Assembly (NCBI RefSeq): GCF_018861315.1
Contig: NZ_JAHLDL010000029.1
Span: forward strand, 1 to 62,864
From: Clostridium bowmanii
GTDB lineage: Bacteria; Bacillota; Clostridia; Clostridiales; Clostridiaceae
DNA length: 62,864 nucleotides
Direction: 5' to 3'
In this document: piece by piece, positions 1-7,481 of the stretch
How the letters are laid out: every line of letters starts with the position of its first letter
How positions within the stretch are numbered: the first letter of the stretch is position 1
Program-made: the position numbers and the translations under genes
Notes under the pieces: generated by a model
The model's database searches: none
What the model was told of the DNA's origin: nothing
What the model saw: the letters and a program-made list of their open reading frames with translations, nothing else

Positions 1-69
1 CCATTTTATAAGTTCTATATCTTCAGAAGTGAATTTTTTACCGGAGTATTCCATGATAATATTGTCCAT
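1..69 (-). CDS. 5' end of an unidentified minus-strand gene, cut by the window edge
   Basis: Reading leftward, an ATG at 69-67 opens 23 codons that run off the window (MDNIIMEYSGKKFTSEDIEL then IKW). An AGGTGG ribosome binding site lies about 8 bases upstream of the ATG, at 77-82. The short hydrophilic start resembles, by eye, the N-terminus of DUF4338 (DruA-like) proteins that often accompany insertion sequences in clostridia, but 23 residues cannot establish that. The rest of the gene lies outside the window. Confidence 0.5.
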   Translation of the reverse strand, partial: MDNIIMEYSGKKFTSEDIELIKW

Positions 70-440
70 GATTTTGTTCCACCTACCTTTCTAATATTAT
101 CATAACATTGCAGTTATAGGTTTGTTCAGCGCCATTTAAGAAAAAGTTTTTCAAAAAAAGTTTATAGCCCTTGATATACAAGGACTATATTATTATGCTT
201 CAGCTCTGTCCATTGCCAGTTAGAATTTTTTTATTACTCAAAATACCACCTCGTTTATATTATTTTTACAAAGAACTAAAATTATTTTAAAATTCAATTA
301 GGTTAAATTATTGTGAAGTAATAATTATTATTGTTGAATTAGGATAAGATTTATTGTATATTTTGTCAATAATATATTAAATAGCATAGAAGTATGATAC
401 CTTATATATATCTAAAATATATGTATAGGAGATGAGCTTA
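70..440. other. AT-rich intergenic region between divergent genes
   Basis: No convincing reading frame. It must hold two divergent promoters, for the edge gene and for the oxidoreductase at 441. A short inverted repeat, CCTTG-atata-CAAGG, lies near 173-187. No riboswitch or tRNA-like structure was recognised. Confidence 0.5.
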
Positions 441-1436
441 ATGAATAAGAAAATTATAAGATTTGGAGTTATAGGAACAAATAATATTACAGACTGGTTT
501 TTAAATGGTGGTTCGAAGGTTGAAGATTTTATTTTAACAGCAATTTATTCAAGAAATGAAGAAAAAGGGGTTGCCTTTGCAAAAAAATATGACGTTCAAC
601 ATGTTTTCACAGATTTGGAGGAAATGGCAAAAAGTGATTTAATCGATGCAGTGTATATTGCATCGCCAAATGCAGTACATGCAGAGCAAGCTATATTATT
701 TCTAAACCATAAAAAACATGTATTGTGTGAAAAAGCTTTTGCATCAAATGCAAAACAAGTGAATAATATGATAAATGCTGCAAAAGATAATGGGGTTATC
801 TTAATGGAAGCAATGAAAACGACGCAACTCCCTAATTTTAAAATTATTAAAGATAATCTACATAGAATAGGTAAGGTAAGAAAATACTTTGGAATTTATT
901 GTAAGTATTCTTCTAGATATGATAAATATAGGGAAGGAATAATACTAAATGCATTTAATCAAAAACTATCCAATGGAGGGCTAATGGATATAGGTGTTTA
1001 TTGTATTCATCCCATGATACATTTGTTTGGTAAACCAAAGGAAATAAAAGCAAATGCACTAATTTTGGAATCAGGTGTTGATGGGGAAGGAAGCATAATA
1101 TTTAAGTATGATGAAATGGATGCTATAGTTGTGTATTCAAAAATAACAAATTCAAATTTGTGTTCAGAGATTCAAGGCGAAGACGGAAATATAATAATTC
1201 AAAATATTAATAAATTTGAAAAAGTGACTTTGATTTTTAGAGATGGAAAAGAAGAAGATCTTACACAATTTCATAATGAACATGATATGTGCTATGAAAT
1301 ACAGACCTTTATAACTATGATTAAGAATAATGACATAGAGGGTAGCTCCAAGTTACTACAAAATTCTAAGTGGGTAATGGAGTCAATGGATGAAACAAGA
1401 AAACAAATAGGTTTAGTTTTCCCTGCAGACTTGTAG
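441..1436 (+). CDS. Gfo/Idh/MocA-family NAD(P)-dependent oxidoreductase
   Basis: 331 residues, the usual length of this family. The N-terminal Rossmann fold is marked by FGVIGTNNITDWF at about residues 7-19 and by the family motif YIASPNAVHAEQA near residue 75, followed by the conserved EKAFASN (EKP-type) segment near residue 100 that carries the catalytic-site lysine. The C-terminal half has the GGLMDIGVYCIHP segment typical of the substrate domain. An in-frame ATG at 432 overlaps the AGGAGA ribosome binding site (427-432), so the ATG at 441, 8 bases beyond it, is the likely start. The family oxidises or reduces sugars, inositols and related compounds. The substrate cannot be told here, and no sugar operon surrounds it. 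Confidence 0.88.
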   Translation: MNKKIIRFGVIGTNNITDWFLNGGSKVEDFILTAIYSRNEEKGVAFAKKYDVQHVFTDLEEMAKSDLIDAVYIASPNAVHAEQAILFLNHKKHVLCEKAFASNAKQVNNMINAAKDNGVILMEAMKTTQLPNFKIIKDNLHRIGKVRKYFGIYCKYSSRYDKYREGIILNAFNQKLSNGGLMDIGVYCIHPMIHLFGKPKEIKANALILESGVDGEGSIIFKYDEMDAIVVYSKITNSNLCSEIQGEDGNIIIQNINKFEKVTLIFRDGKEEDLTQFHNEHDMCYEIQTFITMIKNNDIEGSSKLLQNSKWVMESMDETRKQIGLVFPADL

Positions 1437-1447
1437 TAAAATAAGCT

Positions 1448-1498
1448 GAAATATGCCTCATGAGATAGCACCTAAACTGCAATCCTATGAGGCATTTC
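1448..1498 (+). terminator. stem-loop after the oxidoreductase gene
   Basis: GAAATatGCCTCAT pairs with ATGAGGCATTTC across a loop of about 25 bases just after the stop codon at 1436. There is no long T tract, so it may be a weak terminator or an mRNA-stabilising 3' hairpin. Confidence 0.45.
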
Positions 1499-1504
1499 AA
1501 CTAT

Positions 1505-1600
1505 TTACCATATATGCCCACAATTTTTACATTCGTTATTTTCTTTTAAATCACCAGATGAGAATAAGCTAAAAATCGTAGTTAAAAAAGTTTGTACATA
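1505..1600 (-). pseudogene. possible relic of a zinc-ribbon-ended small protein
   Basis: On the minus strand an open frame of 31 codons ends in NNECKNCGHIW and a TAA. The CxxCGHxW ending is a common C-terminal zinc-ribbon tail in small clostridial proteins. There is no start codon or ribosome binding site; the frame is closed by a TAA just upstream. If real, it is the decayed tail of a lost gene. A chance open frame is a serious alternative. Confidence 0.22.
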
Positions 1601-1644
1601 TTACCTTTTAACTAGTTCAGCCAAATTTTTATATTGTTAGAAAT

Positions 1645-1660
1645 TGCCACATGAGTGGCA
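1645..1660. repeat. small perfect hairpin with a shared GCACCTAA tail
   Basis: TGCCAC-atga-GTGGCA forms a 6-bp stem with a 4-base loop. It sits in the gap before the secreted Ig-like gene. The sequence CATGAG(n)GCACCTAA here (1650-1665) also occurs at 1459-1475 inside the stem-loop downstream of the oxidoreductase. Confidence 0.4.
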
Positions 1661-1711
1661 CCTAATATTATTATAAGACTTGGGTACAATATATATTAAG
1701 AGGTGATTTTT

Positions 1712-2116
1712 ATGAAATTTAAGGTAGCGTGGATTTTATTTTTAGGTGTGTGCATTATGGGATATCATAGTAATGTAGAAGCAATATCGATGGTCAAATC
1801 CGGGAACATATCACAAAAACAATTTATAATAGCCCAAAGCCATTTGAAAATTATTAATGCTGCATCAGTTGTAGAACATGGTGGAACTGGTGTTATAACA
1901 ATAAAAGGAATACCTAATACACAATATAATATAAAGACTTCATATAAGAAAGAAAATAAAACCGTCTCAGTTATTCAATGGAGAACTACAGATGCAACAG
2001 GAGTGGCTACATTTAATTGGATTGTTGACAATGACACTATTGCTGGAACATATCCTGCAACAATCTCTGGTGGCGGAGATATAATTAATACAAAGCACAC
2101 AGTGCTTCAAAATTAA
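1712..2116 (+). CDS. small secreted protein with a single Ig-like beta-sandwich domain
   Basis: 134 residues. Residues 1-24 form a signal peptide: MKFK, a hydrophobic core, and an Ala-containing cleavage region ending about VEA. The mature part (from about residue 45) reads as one beta-rich domain with GTGVITIKGIPNTQYNI, a TTDATGVATFNW segment and an ending like AGTYPATISGG. This pattern resembles the Ig-like modules appended to secreted clostridial nucleases and ComEC-type metallo-beta-lactamase proteins, but here it stands alone with no enzyme. A GTG at 1703 lies inside the AGAGGTG ribosome binding site, so ATG 1712 is preferred. No cell-wall anchor is seen. The role is unknown, perhaps adhesion or binding of extracellular polymer. 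Confidence 0.72.
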   Translation: MKFKVAWILFLGVCIMGYHSNVEAISMVKSGNISQKQFIIAQSHLKIINAASVVEHGGTGVITIKGIPNTQYNIKTSYKKENKTVSVIQWRTTDATGVATFNWIVDNDTIAGTYPATISGGGDIINTKHTVLQN

Positions 2117-2125
2117 TTTATAAAG

Positions 2126-2169
2126 ACCGGATTTGAATGCAAAAATATTTGCATCCAAATTTGGTTTTA
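2126..2169 (+). terminator. intrinsic terminator of the Ig-like gene
   Basis: ACCGGATTTGaATGCAAA pairs with TTTGCATcCAAATttGGT over an AATA loop and runs into TTTTATTATTT. It ends the single-gene transcript at 1712-2116. Confidence 0.8.
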
Positions 2170-2296
2170 TTATTTAAGGTGAGTGTGTTACAATTAAAGT
2201 TACTATGATTAAGTTGAAAAATATAATAGTATTCTCACTAAAATAGCACTTAAAATAAAAGGTTGCAATTATGCAACTAAAGGAGAGTCTTAAATT

Positions 2297-3367
2297 ATGG
2301 GAACAAACTATCCATGTATAGAGGTAAACTTAAGCAAAATAACACATAATACTGTTGAAATTGTAAATATGTGCGAAAAAAAAGGAATAGCTGTTTTTGG
2401 GGTTACAAAATCCTATTGTGCCAATACTCCAGTTACAAAAGCAATGATTAAAGGTGGTATTAAGGGCATAGCTGACGCAAGAATAGGCAATCTTAAAAAG
2501 GCAAAGGATATAGAATGCGAAAAATTACTCTTAAGAATTCCTATGGGAAGTAATGCTGGGCTTGTAGTAAAGTATGCGGATATAAGCCTTAATTCAGAAA
2601 TAGTTACTATTAAGAAAATTTCTAAAGCTGCAAAGAGAATGAAAAAGACCCATAGCATTATATTAATGATTGATTTAGGAGATCTAAGAGAAGGTGTACT
2701 TGAAGAGGATGTTTTAGATACAGTAAAAGAAATTATTAATATTGATAATATAGTGCTTGTAGGAATCGGTACTAACCTAACTTGTTATGGGGGAGTTATC
2801 CCAGATGAAGCCAATCTAGGTAAGTTAATTGAAATTAAAGATAAAATTCAAAAGGAGTTAGGGATTCAGTTACCTGTTGTATCAGGTGGAAATTCCAGTT
2901 CCCTTCCCCTAGTTATGAATGGTACTATTCCTAGTGGTATAAACCAACTTCGAGTAGGTGAGGCTATTGTTTTGGGCACAGAAACTGCCTATGGTCATAA
3001 AATAGACAATTGTTATAACGACAGCTTTATACTTAAGGGAGAAATTATTGAAGTTAAAAATAAACCATCCGTTCCAACGGGTACAATTGGTATGGATGCA
3101 TTTGGAAAAAAACCTCATTTTGAGGATGAGGGTATAATAAGAAGAGCTATTATTGCGTTAGGTAGGCAAGATATTCAAATTGATGGATTATCGCCATTAA
3201 ATGAGAAAGTTAAAATTCTTGGTGCAAGTAGTGATCATTTAATATTAGATGTTACTAAAAGTGAAAAAGATTATAAGGTTGGGGATATTGTTGATTTCAA
3301 TATGAATTATGCTTGTTTAATGCAGGCTATGACTTCCCCATATGTTAGTAAATACTATTTAGATTAG
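2297..3367 (+). CDS. alanine/ornithine racemase-type PLP enzyme
   Basis: 356 residues. It begins with the PLP-binding TIM barrel of the alanine racemase family: CIEVNLSKITHN, then GVTKSYCAN with the probable PLP lysine at K38. Further marks are a DLGDLREG segment, VSGGNSSSLP and the C-terminal RVGEAIVLG. It lacks the full C-terminal beta domain pattern of Alr. Its length and motifs fit the ornithine racemase (Orr, YhfX-like) group that interconverts L- and D-ornithine in amino-acid-fermenting clostridia. The ATG at 2297 follows AAGGAGAG at about 11 bases. No D-ornithine aminomutase genes are nearby, so substrate specificity is inference. Confidence 0.8.
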   Translation: MGTNYPCIEVNLSKITHNTVEIVNMCEKKGIAVFGVTKSYCANTPVTKAMIKGGIKGIADARIGNLKKAKDIECEKLLLRIPMGSNAGLVVKYADISLNSEIVTIKKISKAAKRMKKTHSIILMIDLGDLREGVLEEDVLDTVKEIINIDNIVLVGIGTNLTCYGGVIPDEANLGKLIEIKDKIQKELGIQLPVVSGGNSSSLPLVMNGTIPSGINQLRVGEAIVLGTETAYGHKIDNCYNDSFILKGEIIEVKNKPSVPTGTIGMDAFGKKPHFEDEGIIRRAIIALGRQDIQIDGLSPLNEKVKILGASSDHLILDVTKSEKDYKVGDIVDFNMNYACLMQAMTSPYVSKYYLD

Positions 3368-3430
3368 TTTTTTTAAAAATTTTAATAAAATCTGTTTATA
3401 AAATTTTAAAAAGTGGGAGGAAGATGACTT

Positions 3431-4195
3431 ATGGTAGATTCACATATACATACAGAGTTTTCTTCAGACTCTGAAATGAAGCTTCAGCACGGAATAGAAC
3501 ATGGTACAAAGCTTGATATAGGCATGACTATTACAGAACATCTAGATTTGAAATTTCCAACAGGAACAGATTTTACTTTTGATATAGATAAATATTTTAA
3601 AGACTACGAGAAGTACAAAAGCAGCAAGCTCATGCTGGGAATTGAAATTGGAATGCAATTGAATTGTATAGAAGAAAATAGAGAAATAATTAATAAATAT
3701 CCTTTTGATTATGTAATTGGATCCATACATGCAGCTGATGGGGAAGATATTTTTAATCCTAAATCATATGAAGGAAAAAGTAAAAGTGAATTTTTTGAAC
3801 AATATTTTTCAAGTATGGTTGATTGCGTAAAAAAATATGATTTTATCGATAGCTTAGGTCATATTGATTATATATCTAGATATGCTACTTATAAGGATAA
3901 CGAAATAAATTATCTTGAATTTAAGGAATATATTGATGAAGTACTTAAAGCTTTAGTACACAATGGAAAAGTAATGGAGATAAATACTAGAAGACTTAAG
4001 AATGTGGAAGCATATAAAAATTTAGTCCAAGTTTATAGCGCATACAAACAAATAGGTGGGAAATATGTAACTATAGGTTCAGATGCTCATTATGCAGAGG
4101 ATATTGGTAACAATTTTACGGTAGCGAGTAGGATATGTCAGGTATGTGACTTGAAACCTGTGTATTTTAAAAATAGAAAAATGGAGTTTATATAA
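3431..4195 (+). CDS. PHP-domain phosphatase, HisJ histidinol-phosphatase-like
   Basis: 254 residues covering one PHP domain. Metal ligands are visible as H5 and H7 (DSHIHTEFS), a TEHLD motif near residue 36, the conserved GSIHA segment, a later LGHIDY and the C-terminal GSDAHYAEDIG. This is the trinuclear-metal arrangement of PHP phosphoesterases, and the length fits HisJ (about 250-270). HisJ converts L-histidinol phosphate to histidinol, but no his operon is adjacent, so it may act on another phosphate ester. GGGAGGA at 3415-3421 sits 9 bases before the ATG. Confidence 0.8.
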   Translation: MVDSHIHTEFSSDSEMKLQHGIEHGTKLDIGMTITEHLDLKFPTGTDFTFDIDKYFKDYEKYKSSKLMLGIEIGMQLNCIEENREIINKYPFDYVIGSIHAADGEDIFNPKSYEGKSKSEFFEQYFSSMVDCVKKYDFIDSLGHIDYISRYATYKDNEINYLEFKEYIDEVLKALVHNGKVMEINTRRLKNVEAYKNLVQVYSAYKQIGGKYVTIGSDAHYAEDIGNNFTVASRICQVCDLKPVYFKNRKMEFI

Positions 4196-4207
4196 TTGTA
4201 AATAAAT

Positions 4208-4264
4208 TTAGGCACATTAAAATACATTAGCATACTGAGTTGCTATTTATTTTAATGTGCCTTA
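4208..4264. repeat. dispersed palindromic element, copy A
   Basis: GGCACATTAAAATA (4211-4224) pairs perfectly with TATTTTAATGTGCC (4248-4261). The 23-base loop carries CATACTGAGTTGC. The right half is shared with copies at 12269, 22791 and 32655. It lies directly after the PHP gene and, with the following TTATTTT, could also end transcription. Confidence 0.72.
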
Positions 4265-4323
4265 TTTTAAGGGAGGTTATAAGAAAAATTAAAACCGCCC
4301 AATGCATATTTAGTTATATTATC

Positions 4324-4761
4324 TTATTGAATTTTTAATACACCTATCTTAGGTAATTTTCCAATTATGTTTGAGGCCCCATGGCAGGTAGAAAAATTTT
4401 CAGTTGCGTCTGTTCCTGCAGATACACCAAAATGATATCCGCCACTCCAAGATAGAAAATTACTTACGTCATAAACCATTCCATTTATTGCCACATAGGA
4501 TGGGTTACCGTTAGCACCATTATATTTTGCTAATTGTGCTAATGTGAATTCCTGCTGTCTAATTTCACTAACCTGAGAAGATAGATTACTTGAAACTTTA
4601 AAATCGTCTTCTAGCAAGTCGCTTAATTCACAAAGTTTTTCATTGAGCGAATTTTTATAAAAAATTTCATGATCAAATGTATTTGCACACATCATATTAT
4701 ATTTACAGTATTCAGCCTCTTTATAAAGTTCATACATATATTGGTCCATATTAATAAACAC
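4324..4761 (-). CDS. cytochrome b5-like heme-binding domain protein
   Basis: 145 residues. The first 65 are a hydrophilic, partly helical region with Cys at 19, 25 and 44. Residues 70-145 form a cytochrome b5-like domain: EFTLAQLAKYNG, VAINGMVYDVSNF, then WSGGYHFG and FSTCHG. H110 and H127 are candidates for the two axial heme ligands. No membrane segment is present. The GTG at 4761-4759 is preferred over ATG 4749 because AAGGGGG lies about 8 bases before the GTG. The domain is the short type known from anaerobes and may bind heme or another small ligand; partner and electron flow are unknown. It is transcribed opposite to its neighbours, as a single gene. Confidence 0.8.
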   Translation of the reverse strand: MFINMDQYMYELYKEAEYCKYNMMCANTFDHEIFYKNSLNEKLCELSDLLEDDFKVSSNLSSQVSEIRQQEFTLAQLAKYNGANGNPSYVAINGMVYDVSNFLSWSGGYHFGVSAGTDATENFSTCHGASNIIGKLPKIGVLKIQ

Positions 4762-4914
4762 TTTAAATTCCCCCTTGCACTTATTAGTAACCTTATTTGT
4801 TTTAATATGAATTATTTATAAAGTATATGCTTAAAACTTTAAAATACTTCTTAACTGTCTCCAATTATTATGTTAATATTAAGTTACTAGTATGTTTTAA
4901 TTGAGGAGAGTAAA

Positions 4915-5823
4915 ATGGGAAATAGCCAGTTAATTAATCAAGTTTTAGTATTATTTATTATTATGATGGTGGGATTTTATGCAAAGAAAAAGAAATTTCT
5001 TAACAACGCAGTTGATAAAGGGCTATCAGAATTATTATTAAATATAACATTACCATTTATGATAGTTACATCATTTAATATTAAATATCAAGCAGAAATG
5101 GTTGGTAATGCTCAAAAAATTTTACTTTATTCTTTTTTAATACACATAAGTTTGATATTTATTAGTAAAATTCTGTTTTTTAAGTATCCCATTGGTAAAC
5201 AACAGATTTTTAGGTTTATAACAATTTTTTGCAATGTAGGCTTTATGGGTTATCCTGTGCTTGAAAGTATTTATGGTAGTATAGGTGTTTTTTATGCAGC
5301 AATATTTAATATACCATTTAACATTTTAGTATGGACAGTAGGAGTGATGCTATTTACAGGAGAGAAAGATTTTAAATCTATGAGGAGAGCAGTAGCAAAT
5401 CCAGCACTTATAGCAGTATTTATTGGACTGGTTTTATTCGCATTTTCAATAAATTTACCGTTACCTATTGCTACTTCGCTAAAACTAGTGGGATCTACCA
5501 CAACACCAATATCTATGATAATTGTTGGCTCAATGCTGGCAGAAATGAAGTTTAAGACTGCGTTTTCTGACGTTTCTGTATATTATGCTACTGCAGTTAG
5601 ACTTTTAATAGTCCCAATGATTGTGTATGTGGTGTTAAAACTTTTAAAGGTAGATGATTTATTACTAAATATATGTGTTATATTACAAGCAATGCCTGCA
5701 GCGGTAATGGCTCCTATAATTTCTGAAAAATACGGTGGTGATAGCCTACTCGCCTCACAGTGTGTATTTATAACTACAATAGTTTCTGGAATAACTATAC
5801 CTATAGTAATATTATTTCTATAG
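4915..5823 (+). CDS. AEC-family transporter (auxin efflux carrier-like permease)
   Basis: 302 residues, almost wholly hydrophobic, with about ten transmembrane segments split around a polar centre near residue 165. The family pattern is visible: an N-terminal LFIIMMVGFYAKKKKFL, LLLNITLPFMIV near residue 45, NVGFMGYPV near residue 105 and a late LQAMPAAVMAPI. Members export or import small organic anions such as malate, malonate or auxin. The substrate is not evident. A GAGGAG ribosome binding site precedes ATG 4915. It converges on the aminotransferase gene across a hairpin at 5949-5988. Confidence 0.87.
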   Translation: MGNSQLINQVLVLFIIMMVGFYAKKKKFLNNAVDKGLSELLLNITLPFMIVTSFNIKYQAEMVGNAQKILLYSFLIHISLIFISKILFFKYPIGKQQIFRFITIFCNVGFMGYPVLESIYGSIGVFYAAIFNIPFNILVWTVGVMLFTGEKDFKSMRRAVANPALIAVFIGLVLFAFSINLPLPIATSLKLVGSTTTPISMIIVGSMLAEMKFKTAFSDVSVYYATAVRLLIVPMIVYVVLKLLKVDDLLLNICVILQAMPAAVMAPIISEKYGGDSLLASQCVFITTIVSGITIPIVILFL

Positions 5824-5948
5824 AATAATCGAAAGCTCTTATAAAACATGAAATAACCATACTTTATATTATGGAGAAATAGTAGAAGCTTATATTAAGT
5901 AAAAAATTTACTATAACTACTACACTGAAAAAAATATATAAATCATAT

Positions 5949-5988
5949 AAAAATAGTACACAAAATTTATAAGTGTACTATTTTTTAT
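5949..5988. terminator. bidirectional terminator between convergent genes
   Basis: AAATAGTACAC (5951-5961) pairs with GTGTACTATTT (5973-5983) and is followed by further T residues. On the minus strand the stem also ends in a U-rich run. It serves the AEC gene and the aminotransferase gene. Confidence 0.75.
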
Positions 5989-6009
5989 TTAACCCATAAA
6001 TATCATGGA

Positions 6010-7359
6010 TTATACGTCAAAAAGAGTTTTTTTCATATTTTGATATTTCAATATATAATAATTCCTCTTTAATGAAATTTTACTTAGGGCATAAACTAAT
6101 ATATCAATTTCTGAGTAGCTATTATATAGTCCAAAGCTTAATCTAACCATCCCAGGACGGTATAAATCAGGATTTGCTATGCGGTTTTGTGCAAATTCAC
6201 TAGAAATATTTAATAACTTAGCCAGATAGGGCTGAGCACAAAAGCATCCACTTCTTACTGAAATTCCCCATTCATAGGAAAGTATTTTTGCAACTGTGGC
6301 ATGGTGAATTCCACTAATATTAAAGGGGATTATGCTAACCCTATCAACCTCTTTAGAAATGTCACAATATATTTTTAAATTCGGAATGTTTTTCATTTGA
6401 GAGATGGCATAGGCGGTCAAATTCTTTTCTATAGACTCTACATTAGTCATACCAATCTTACTCAATGTCTTAATAGCTGAGGATAGAGCTATAGTTCCTA
6501 TAACATTTGGGGAACCAGCCTCATGCCTTTCTGGAGAATCATTCCACTTTATAAAATTATGAGTTACAATATCTACTGTTCCACCACCTACCAAATCAGG
6601 ATAGCAATTATCTAAAAAATTTTTTGGACCAATTAATACTCCGATGCCAAAAGGAGCATACATTTTATGAGCAGAAAAAATTAAAAAATCTATATTATAT
6701 TCGGTATTGTCACTATTCATAATAAAAGGTGCGTGGGGTATTAATTGCGCACCGTCCACAAGTAGTTTGCAGCCGAATCTATGAACTAATTTAGCTATAT
6801 CATAAATGGGGTTTTTATATCCAGTTATATTTGAGGCACCTGTAATTGTAACTAGTTTTACATAATTATTATATTTATTTAACTTAGATTCTAAATCATC
6901 TAAGGACAACCTACCAGATTCATCTATAGATATATAGTCTACAATAAATTTATCTCTCCAAGGAAGATCGTTAGAGTGATGCTCCATGTCTGTTGTTAGA
7001 ATAACATTTTTTTTATTGGAATCGTATAATAGGTTGGAAAGCTTGTTAAAGGCTTCGGTTGAATTTTTAACATATATAACTGTATTATTGGAATCAGAAT
7101 GTACGAACCTGCTAACCGTATTTCTAGAATCCTCATATAATTTAGTAGTAAGTTGAGACTTGAATCCTTCTCCACGATGAATGGAGGAATACCATGGAGC
7201 GAAATCAACAATATCTTTCATAACAGATTTAAAGGGTGGTGTAGTTGCTGCATTATCAAAATTGATTGCAGTTACACTTTTTCCAGATATAAGAGGGACC
7301 TTTTTGTTTACACCAAGAATCAGATCTCTGTAGCTTGGACTATTATCTTTATAAGACAT
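6010..7359 (-). CDS. class V aminotransferase-fold PLP enzyme, cysteine desulfurase-like
   Basis: 449 residues. Family marks in order: NFDNAATTPPF near residue 42, DMEHHSNDLPW near 125, GASNITG near 175, the PLP-lysine segment FSAHKMYAPFG near 230, HEAGSPN near 285, and RSGCFCAQPY near 375, which carries candidate catalytic cysteines. This matches the CsdA/SufS-like (group II) branch rather than the IscS encoded at 9560. Desulfurase, selenocysteine lyase or another lyase activity cannot be separated by eye. AGGAGGA at 7365-7371 places the start at ATG 7359; an upstream in-frame ATG at 7386 would lie before the ribosome binding site. No Suf genes or acceptor proteins adjoin it. Confidence 0.85.
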   Translation of the reverse strand: MSYKDNSPSYRDLILGVNKKVPLISGKSVTAINFDNAATTPPFKSVMKDIVDFAPWYSSIHRGEGFKSQLTTKLYEDSRNTVSRFVHSDSNNTVIYVKNSTEAFNKLSNLLYDSNKKNVILTTDMEHHSNDLPWRDKFIVDYISIDESGRLSLDDLESKLNKYNNYVKLVTITGASNITGYKNPIYDIAKLVHRFGCKLLVDGAQLIPHAPFIMNSDNTEYNIDFLIFSAHKMYAPFGIGVLIGPKNFLDNCYPDLVGGGTVDIVTHNFIKWNDSPERHEAGSPNVIGTIALSSAIKTLSKIGMTNVESIEKNLTAYAISQMKNIPNLKIYCDISKEVDRVSIIPFNISGIHHATVAKILSYEWGISVRSGCFCAQPYLAKLLNISSEFAQNRIANPDLYRPGMVRLSFGLYNSYSEIDILVYALSKISLKRNYYILKYQNMKKTLFDV

Positions 7360-7422
7360 AATAATCCTCCTTATAAAATTATTCACAGTATATAGTATTA
7401 GTTTTATGATGGGAAGGTGATT

Positions 7423-7462
7423 AAAAAAAATTAGTATCCCAATATATTTGTGGGATACTAAT
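7423..7462 (-). terminator. terminator of hisS
   Basis: On the minus strand TTAGTATCCCA pairs with TGGGATACTAA and is followed by eight U residues (7423-7430 on the + strand are A). It lies 20 bases past the hisS stop. Confidence 0.85.
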
Positions 7463-7481
7463 ATTTTTGTGATATATTGAT

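Noticed and set aside
432-440. ATG at 432 as the start of the Gfo/Idh/MocA gene
   Set aside because: It overlaps the AGGAGA ribosome binding site; ATG 441 has correct spacing and fits the family N-terminus.
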